Source: Rhynchopus sp. YZ270_cl-10 | Lineage: Eukaryota > Euglenozoa > Diplonemea > Diplonemida > Diplonemidae | Assembly (NCBI GenBank): GCA_964035575.1 | Contig: OZ037839.1 | Location: 620,001-684,000 of the forward strand | DNA: 64,000 bases | Reading direction: 5' to 3' | Shown: piece by piece, positions 58,421 to 64,000 of the stretch | Position numbering within the stretch: position 1 is the first letter of the stretch | How the letters are laid out: every line of letters begins with the position of its first letter | Notes under the pieces: model-generated | The model's input: the letters and a program-made list of their open reading frames with translations, nothing else | Databases searched by the model: none | Told to the model about the DNA's origin: nothing | Position numbers and translations under genes: made by a program

Positions 58421-61400
58421 CTAGAGTAAGATGTGTGTATCGCTCTTCCCTGGGCGGCTTCCGAGGAGTTCGTCTATTGCTCGCGGGTCTGTGGAGATGA
58501 GGGACCTGGACCTGCTGCCGAGAAGAGGTTGCGAGGCGAGAGACTGGTGGTCTGCGATGGAATCCGCCTTTGTTGACTTGGAGGACCGCGTTGCACTGTC
58601 GGATGCGGTAGAGTCCCTGCTACGTGCCCTGCCGTCACCCCATTCGCTTTCGAACGGCATCTTCGTCCCCGACACCATTACATCATCGTTCACCTTAACC
58701 CCATGAATTGCAATATGATTCGTCGCTTCCTTCACCTTCGACACACCCACCATCACGTCCTCCTCCACCTTCGTCACTCCTATGGTTACATCGCTCTCAG
58801 GGACTTTCGACACTCCAATTTCAATCGGCTTTGCAACCGGAACGGCAGGGAATACTGTACAGTCTGGAGACTCTACAGATATCTGGACCTGCTCCTTTTT
58901 CCTTTTTGGGCAAAGAAGGAACATACAGAGTGCAAGGCAAATTCCTAGAACGGTTGCAGCAAGGAGCATCAGAGGGGACAGACCATAAGAAAGATCGTGT
59001 TCAATGCAGAAGGTGGAATCCGGGTAGAAAACGCAGAGTGGTATAGCCGTGGCTGTCACCGAGGTGGTGACAGATGCGGATTGGGAAAGAGAAGCGGTCA
59101 TGGTGAGGGTATGTGTGTCGGTGATGGGGGGTGTGATCGTAACGGTGGGGGTAGGTTCTGGGTCGATCCCGCTCCAGACATTAATGATGACAACGTTGTT
59201 GAGAGGCGGCAGACCTGATGCGGTGCAGTTCCCAGTAAAAATCATTTCGACAATTTCGGTTGACAAATCCGCCATTTCATACGATGGTAAGCGGATATCA
59301 AACTCCATTTCATATTCCGAACAGTGCGTCATCGAAATATTCGGAGTTAACCCTGCCTGAGGTGTTTCCGTCGCGCATTCAAAATTGCAGGTACGTGGCG
59401 CTTCTGGTCCAGGTTGGATCGTATTGAAGTAGGTGCATTCATCTGAATAATTTGCCCCACACCTCCACGTCTCCCATCCCCCAACCTCAGAATTATGCGG
59501 AAGAGATACGGAGACCGTCAAAACCTCAGAAACTGGCTTATTTTTGAAGTCCTTCCCTCGAACAACATCTTCCGAAACGTTCGCATCAATCCCCGACATC
59601 AGCCCTGCAGACGGAACAATCTGAAACCCCCCCGCATATATCCCACCATTTTGAAACGTCTCCCCAAACGGCGCGAGCAGCAGCTCATCCCACATTGTTA
59701 CATCCATCAGCTCCTCCACTGAGACATCATACTCAGGAACCTTATTTAACGTTACCACCAAGCTTGTCGGAAGGTCTACCCAGGGGTCAGCTCCAGGAAT
59801 GGGTCCTAATGCAAACCCTGATGTACTAACTAAATTGTTTTTATAGGTGTTGAATCCTCGTTCGTTCACCTGATAAGGGTGTGTCACTGAGGTGTTAATT
59901 CCGTCATAGAAAAGCTGTTTTAAAGCTTGGGAGAAATTCAATGGGTATGGCCCCCAGGCAGTTTCGAGGGAGGTGACGGTGGTATCGCAGCTCCATGGAT
60001 AGTTGCACGCTGCGAATGGGCAGGTTCCGTTGTCCGATACAACACAAGATCCGTTCGGTGCGTGGATCACTTCTTGTGTTATAGTACAACCTGCTGCAGA
60101 GTCGTTGTAGGTCGATCCGTTTACCCCAAACGGGCAGATGCTGTTTAGTTCGCAGGCAAAGCTCTGTGGACAGAACCCTATCCCACAGAGCGGAGGGGCC
60201 GGAGTATCGGGAGCTACCGTTGCGGGGATGGCTGTAGGCGAAGAAGTGGGCGGAACCAACGGAGCCAATGTCGGAGGAGCTGGGGTCTCTGGAACCAATG
60301 TGTCCGGCACCCCGGTTGAAATGGTGCAAGGTAAACACACATCTGTTGGGCACGATGCGTTTACTCCTATTGGGCATGTGGTCCCACCCCAAGGCCATAC
60401 AACATATGGTATGATCGGGCAAGAAGAAGAGTTAGGATCAATGGGGCAGCTTGCAGTGGAGGAGGTGGCGTTGAAAGGACCATGTGGGCAGAGGGAGGAG
60501 GAGCAGTCGTCTTTGGTGCCTTGCGCATCATCGCATAGAGTGCAGCGCCAGAGGCCTGGTGCGAAGAAGGGCAGCGGGCTGCCCGCGGCAAAGGTGATTT
60601 CGAAGGAGACGGAGCCAGAGCGGATCTCTTCTTCGGTGAAGATGGCGGTGATGTTGAATAGTGGAGAGCAGCGGTCCACGTGCTCGTATAGAGAGAAGGG
60701 TGTTTCTGCCGGGCAGGATGGGCCGTCCAAAGGGTAGCGCTCCGCATAGCCTTTGCCTTCGCCGCAGTCGGGGGGGTCCGTCAGTTCTTTTACTTCCCCA
60801 AAGCCGGCGGAGGTCCAGGTGCTTCCTGGGACTCCGGGGGCGTCCGGGTTGAGGGGTGGTCCCCAAACGGCTTGTTCCGTGATTTGGCAGTCCCAGCAGT
60901 TGTGTTTGACGCGGACGTTGTCGCGGACGCGTTCGAAGCGGCTGGGGAGGGGGCCCCATAGGTTGTTGTAGTCGATTGAAAAATCGTAGAATTTGCGGCC
61001 ATCGCGTCTCCACCCACCATGGCATCCGTTCCAACTCCCAAGACACGCTGTAGTTAACGGAAGAGGAAGGTCTGGTACCGGCCCCCATAGGGTATTGTTC
61101 GTAAACTCCCAAGACATTTCGTTGCAGTCGGTCGAGCCGTTTCCGGCCTCGATGATAGCTTTGATAGGCAGCGTGCCTGCAATTTTATTATGCCGTACAC
61201 GGAACCATTCTAACCGTGTCAATGTCTTCAAGGATTCATCCAACGGACCGCGTAAATTATTGTTATCCGCCCCAAATCGTTCTAATCGCGGCATTGTTGT
61301 AAAATCTGGTAATCTTCCTACCAACCCTCCGGTGCATTGCTCTGAATCGAATCTTGGGCATACTGTGTAATGTCCGATGTCTTTTATTTTTGTTAGTGCT

Positions 61401-63793
61401 TCGTCTCTCCATGATTTGTGTCCAGGTTGTGGAGGGGACATGGCGGGGTCTAAGAGACAGCATGCATTTCCATCCAAAAAGTATTCAGTTAGGACTCCGC
61501 AGGGGCAGGGCGGGATGGTCCCTGTGAGGAGGTTGTGGCCGACCCGCATGGAGACGACCTCGCTCATGCAGTCCTCGTCGGGGAGGGTGCCGGAAAGACG
61601 GTTATGATCTATCCACAGACGGTCGAGGTTTGTGAAGGAAGGGCAAAATGCAGGGAGGGGACCTTCCAGCCAGTTGTCGGAAACGCGGAGGTCTTGACCC
61701 CAGAGGGGGCCAACTAAGGGGATAGTCCCGGTCAGCATGTTACCGTAAGCGTAGAAGTTGTTGAGGGTTGGTGGTAGTGGTGGGATGGTGCCGGACATTC
61801 GCTCACCTTCGTAGAATTTTATTTCTGCGAGCTTGCAGATGGGGGTCGAGCATTTTGCGATTTGGATTCGATAGTATTGCGTGCGGTCTCGGCAGTAAGG
61901 GTCCCAGCCGCCACCTTCACCTTGCGCGCCTTCCCAACAGCTCGATTCTGCGTCGGTTCGTCGTTCGCGGCCGATGGTACGCCAGGTAGAAGGTGCGCAG
62001 GTCTGCCAGTTGTATCCGTGACGCCAGCTTCGGTCGTCGTCCCAGGAGCGCCAGATCATTTCTTCGGTGATACTGCTTTTGGCGAACCCGGTGCTTCCTT
62101 GATAAATGTTGACAGTGAGGGGGCATCCGTCGACGCCTTCCTTTGACATAGCGAAGGTAGTAGGGTTTGGTGTACGAAGCACTCCAGATTCTTGGATCCG
62201 AACCTTTTCGAGACATACAGGGCGGCCAAAGTCGAGGAGAATGTTGCACACATCGCCGGTCCCCGTTAGACACTCCCAATCTGTGGAAGCATCGCCGTCT
62301 CTTGCCGTGCCAAGAGTTGTGTCGACGGTGGTGGACCCCAAAGAACTGACCTGAACAGGGTTTAACTCCTTCCAGCCGACGTTGCGGTGGATTTGGAAGT
62401 CGCTCAGTACCGGCATGACCTGAACCTGTGGTATCGTTCCGGTCAGTCCGTTTGCACCGATGTGGAAGGTGACAACGTTGTAGAGCGCATTCACAAAGCC
62501 CTGCGCGAGAGATCCGGTCAGAATGTTGTTTGAGACCTTCAGTGTGACAAGACCGGGTGCTACCGTTTTATCTGGGATTGTACCGGAAAAGTCGTTGTCA
62601 CTCAGAGAATACTCTTCGATAACGCGGAAGTTGTCGAGACAAGGTAGCGTTCCGGTCAGCCGGTTCTCCCATCCCTGGAGGCGCTCTAATAAGGGATACG
62701 CAGTCTGATGGCACGGCAGCGTTCCGGTCATAAGGTTGCGGTAGAAGGTGAGATCGGTTAAAGCGTTCAATGGTGTCGGGTTGGGGGCCAACGCTTCCAT
62801 GCCTTGAAGAAAGTTGTCTTCAACGAAGATGCTCTCCAACGTCGGCTGCACCAACGGAGAAAACGGCGGCACCTGCCCGACCAACCGATTATGCGACAAA
62901 TCAAAATACCGCAGCCTCGTCATTGTATTCAGAGGAGGCACCGTGCCGAACACCTCCCTTTGCTCATCTATCTGCAAATGCTCTGCGACCGTCATATCCG
63001 TAAAATCTGGGATCGTCCCTGTCAGCAAATTGTTACTATGGATCTTCAGAGTAACCAGCTTTGTAAACTGCCCTGTTGGACCTGTAGAAAACGTTGGGAT
63101 CGACCCGGTCAGTTTATCGTTATTCCAGAGCACAAAGGTTTTTATGTTGGTTAGCATCAGAAGTGACGGAATGCTTCCCTGCACATTAGTGGATTGGAGA
63201 TGATATTCTTCGAGAGTGGTCAGTGTATCGAATGGAGGGAAGGCTGCGTTTGAGAAGGGCCCGTAGAAGTAGAGGTTGCGGTACGTCTCTGGGTGTTTCG
63301 TCCAGTAGTCCGGGAGGTCCCCGGTGTGGCTGTTTCCAAGACGCAGCTCGTAGAGGTTGGGTGTGTTCTCTAGTTCGTTGGGAAAGGTTCCGGAGATGGA
63401 GTTTCCTTGGAGGCGGAGGACCTCCAGGTCGGGTAAGTCTTTGAGAACGCCGTTAGGGAATGTGCCCCAGAGGTTGTTGTTGTCAAGGTCGATTGTGACG
63501 ACTTCGCAAAAGGGGCAAAGACGGCACTGCACGCCAGCCCAGCCGCCGTTTTCGCATGGATCGCCGGTCATCCACCCGCTGTAGCTGTTCCAAGTGCATT
63601 TGCAGTTAACCGGATTTGCTGCCTTACAGCATTGCACAACATTCTTCGGCCAAGTTGCGGTATAGATTTTACCTAATGCAGCGATTGCAGCGGGGTCGGT
63701 GACGCAGTTGCAGAAGGGGAGGAGGAGGAGGAGGAGGAGAAGAAGGGGGGTGGAGAGAAGGGTTCGTTGGCGTGGTGGGCGAGTGCGGAACAT
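58421..63793 (-). CDS. Large single-pass membrane protein with plant-type LRRs and a discoidin-like insert
   Basis: A 1,790-residue protein. A signal peptide (MFRTRPPRQRTLLSTPLLLL onward to FCNC) is followed by an LRR N-cap (GDPCENGGWAGVQC) and plant-type LRRs (LPDLEVLRLQGNSISGTFP). Residues about 480-660 look like a galactose-binding/discoidin-type beta-sandwich (DGDASTDWECLTG, ILLDFGRPVCLEKVRI, QYYRIQIAKC), after which LRRs resume to about 930. A Cys-rich part, a Thr/Pro linker (TPAPPTLAPLVPPTSSP), further extracellular sequence and a Thr/Ser stalk lead to one membrane helix (LMLLAATVLGICLALCMFLL) and a tail of about 163 residues with repeated IGV(S/T)KV motifs, Ser-rich segments and terminal LL. 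No kinase domain. Probably a surface receptor or adhesin. The ATG at 63793 directly precedes the signal peptide. No intron is needed. Confidence 0.9.
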   Translation of the reverse strand: MFRTRPPRQRTLLSTPLLLLLLLLLPFCNCVTDPAAIAALGKIYTATWPKNVVQCCKAANPVNCKCTWNSYSGWMTGDPCENGGWAGVQCRLCPFCEVVTIDLDNNNLWGTFPNGVLKDLPDLEVLRLQGNSISGTFPNELENTPNLYELRLGNSHTGDLPDYWTKHPETYRNLYFYGPFSNAAFPPFDTLTTLEEYHLQSTNVQGSIPSLLMLTNIKTFVLWNNDKLTGSIPTFSTGPTGQFTKLVTLKIHSNNLLTGTIPDFTDMTVAEHLQIDEQREVFGTVPPLNTMTRLRYFDLSHNRLVGQVPPFSPLVQPTLESIFVEDNFLQGMEALAPNPTPLNALTDLTFYRNLMTGTLPCHQTAYPLLERLQGWENRLTGTLPCLDNFRVIEEYSLSDNDFSGTIPDKTVAPGLVTLKVSNNILTGSLAQGFVNALYNVVTFHIGANGLTGTIPQVQVMPVLSDFQIHRNVGWKELNPVQVSSLGSTTVDTTLGTARDGDASTDWECLTGTGDVCNILLDFGRPVCLEKVRIQESGVLRTPNPTTFAMSKEGVDGCPLTVNIYQGSTGFAKSSITEEMIWRSWDDDRSWRHGYNWQTCAPSTWRTIGRERRTDAESSCWEGAQGEGGGWDPYCRDRTQYYRIQIAKCSTPICKLAEIKFYEGERMSGTIPPLPPTLNNFYAYGNMLTGTIPLVGPLWGQDLRVSDNWLEGPLPAFCPSFTNLDRLWIDHNRLSGTLPDEDCMSEVVSMRVGHNLLTGTIPPCPCGVLTEYFLDGNACCLLDPAMSPPQPGHKSWRDEALTKIKDIGHYTVCPRFDSEQCTGGLVGRLPDFTTMPRLERFGADNNNLRGPLDESLKTLTRLEWFRVRHNKIAGTLPIKAIIEAGNGSTDCNEMSWEFTNNTLWGPVPDLPLPLTTACLGSWNGCHGGWRRDGRKFYDFSIDYNNLWGPLPSRFERVRDNVRVKHNCWDCQITEQAVWGPPLNPDAPGVPGSTWTSAGFGEVKELTDPPDCGEGKGYAERYPLDGPSCPAETPFSLYEHVDRCSPLFNITAIFTEEEIRSGSVSFEITFAAGSPLPFFAPGLWRCTLCDDAQGTKDDCSSSLCPHGPFNATSSTASCPIDPNSSSCPIIPYVVWPWGGTTCPIGVNASCPTDVCLPCTISTGVPDTLVPETPAPPTLAPLVPPTSSPTAIPATVAPDTPAPPLCGIGFCPQSFACELNSICPFGVNGSTYNDSAAGCTITQEVIHAPNGSCVVSDNGTCPFAACNYPWSCDTTVTSLETAWGPYPLNFSQALKQLFYDGINTSVTHPYQVNERGFNTYKNNLVSTSGFALGPIPGADPWVDLPTSLVVTLNKVPEYDVSVEELMDVTMWDELLLAPFGETFQNGGIYAGGFQIVPSAGLMSGIDANVSEDVVRGKDFKNKPVSEVLTVSVSLPHNSEVGGWETWRCGANYSDECTYFNTIQPGPEAPRTCNFECATETPQAGLTPNISMTHCSEYEMEFDIRLPSYEMADLSTEIVEMIFTGNCTASGLPPLNNVVIINVWSGIDPEPTPTVTITPPITDTHTLTMTASLSQSASVTTSVTATAIPLCVFYPDSTFCIEHDLSYGLSPLMLLAATVLGICLALCMFLLCPKRKKEQVQISVESPDCTVFPAVPVAKPIEIGVSKVPESDVTIGVTKVEEDVMVGVSKVKEATNHIAIHGVKVNDDVMVSGTKMPFESEWGDGRARSRDSTASDSATRSSKSTKADSIADHQSLASQPLLGSRSRSLISTDPRAIDELLGSRPGKSDTHILL

Positions 63794-64000
63794 TGTTAGA
63801 GGAAGGGGAAAAGAGGGGATGTGGGGGGGAGGGGGGAGGGGAAATTGAGTTCTGTTGAAAGTGTGAAGTACAAAGAAAATTGAAAAAAAAATTGTGGGGT
63901 GGGGTAGAGGGAAGGATATGTCATTTCTCCAGAGACATTTCGTGGTTTTGATTCTGTGGGTAGTCGAGTATGAGCGTGAATGGTATGCAGATGTGTGGCG
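63794..64000. other. 5' flank of the membrane LRR gene
   Basis: Purine-rich on the plus strand next to the start (GGAAGGGGAAAAGAGGGGAT), that is, a pyrimidine tract on the coding strand, which would suit a trans-splice acceptor or promoter; no AG can be assigned with certainty. Confidence 0.35.

Overview
This window looks like a repeat-rich nuclear chromosome segment of a microbial eukaryote. Evidence for a nuclear genome: long intronless ORFs of up to 1,790 codons, a cytochrome-b5 front-end fatty-acid desaturase, a eukaryotic-type 28S rRNA fragment, an APE-type LINE with a 2A-like peptide, and a few probable spliceosomal introns (GTATGT ... pyrimidine tract-AG). Every confidently called host gene lies on the minus strand, which recalls unidirectional gene clusters. 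Together with the L1Tc/ingi-like 2A-APE-RT layout this makes a euglenozoan flagellate one hypothesis, but the lineage is not settled by the sequence.

Layout: 1-4.6 kb holds dispersed repeats, palindromes and A/T-tract low-complexity DNA. At 4.7-6.0 kb is the desaturase gene. From 6.4 to 31.7 kb runs an array of genes encoding an N-terminal ubiquitin-like (Ubl) domain followed by BspA-type (LRR_5) leucine-rich repeats (six members, A-F, plus a chimeric fragment; a seventh, G, is at 48.6-49.6 kb). Three members are followed by a near-identical 155-codon ORF. Between units lie two families of structured-RNA candidates with compensatory base changes. Member D is split by a 9.0-kb LINE with a 19-bp target-site duplication. 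The LINE carries an OTU-protease-like ORF1, a UGA-CGG stop, a 2A-like motif, an APE endonuclease, a reverse transcriptase, paired Cys/His modules, a C-terminal PIP box and a possible HDV-like ribozyme at its 5' end.

At 10.1-11.5 kb a TIR element flanked by TAA contains a piece of 28S rDNA and about 500 bp of a 7-bp satellite. At 32.1-35.6 kb is a 1,173-codon gene of unknown function. From 35.8 to 48.5 kb there are nested terminal-inverted-repeat elements. Two of them share internal sequence, including a probable intron and exon, but carry different self-complementary motif arrays at their ends. From 49.6 to 58.4 kb the DNA is mostly dispersed repeats and SINE-like pieces, plus a probable two-exon gene for a 69-residue coiled-coil protein. 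At 58.4-63.8 kb is a 1,790-codon single-pass membrane protein with plant-type LRRs.

The most interesting biology is the Ubl-LRR array. Repeat cassettes of about 69 bp vary in a short window while their flanks stay almost constant, one cassette has been inserted backwards without closing the frame, and the units are interleaved with fast-evolving structured RNA candidates. All gene assignments rest on reading motifs by eye; no database search was run.
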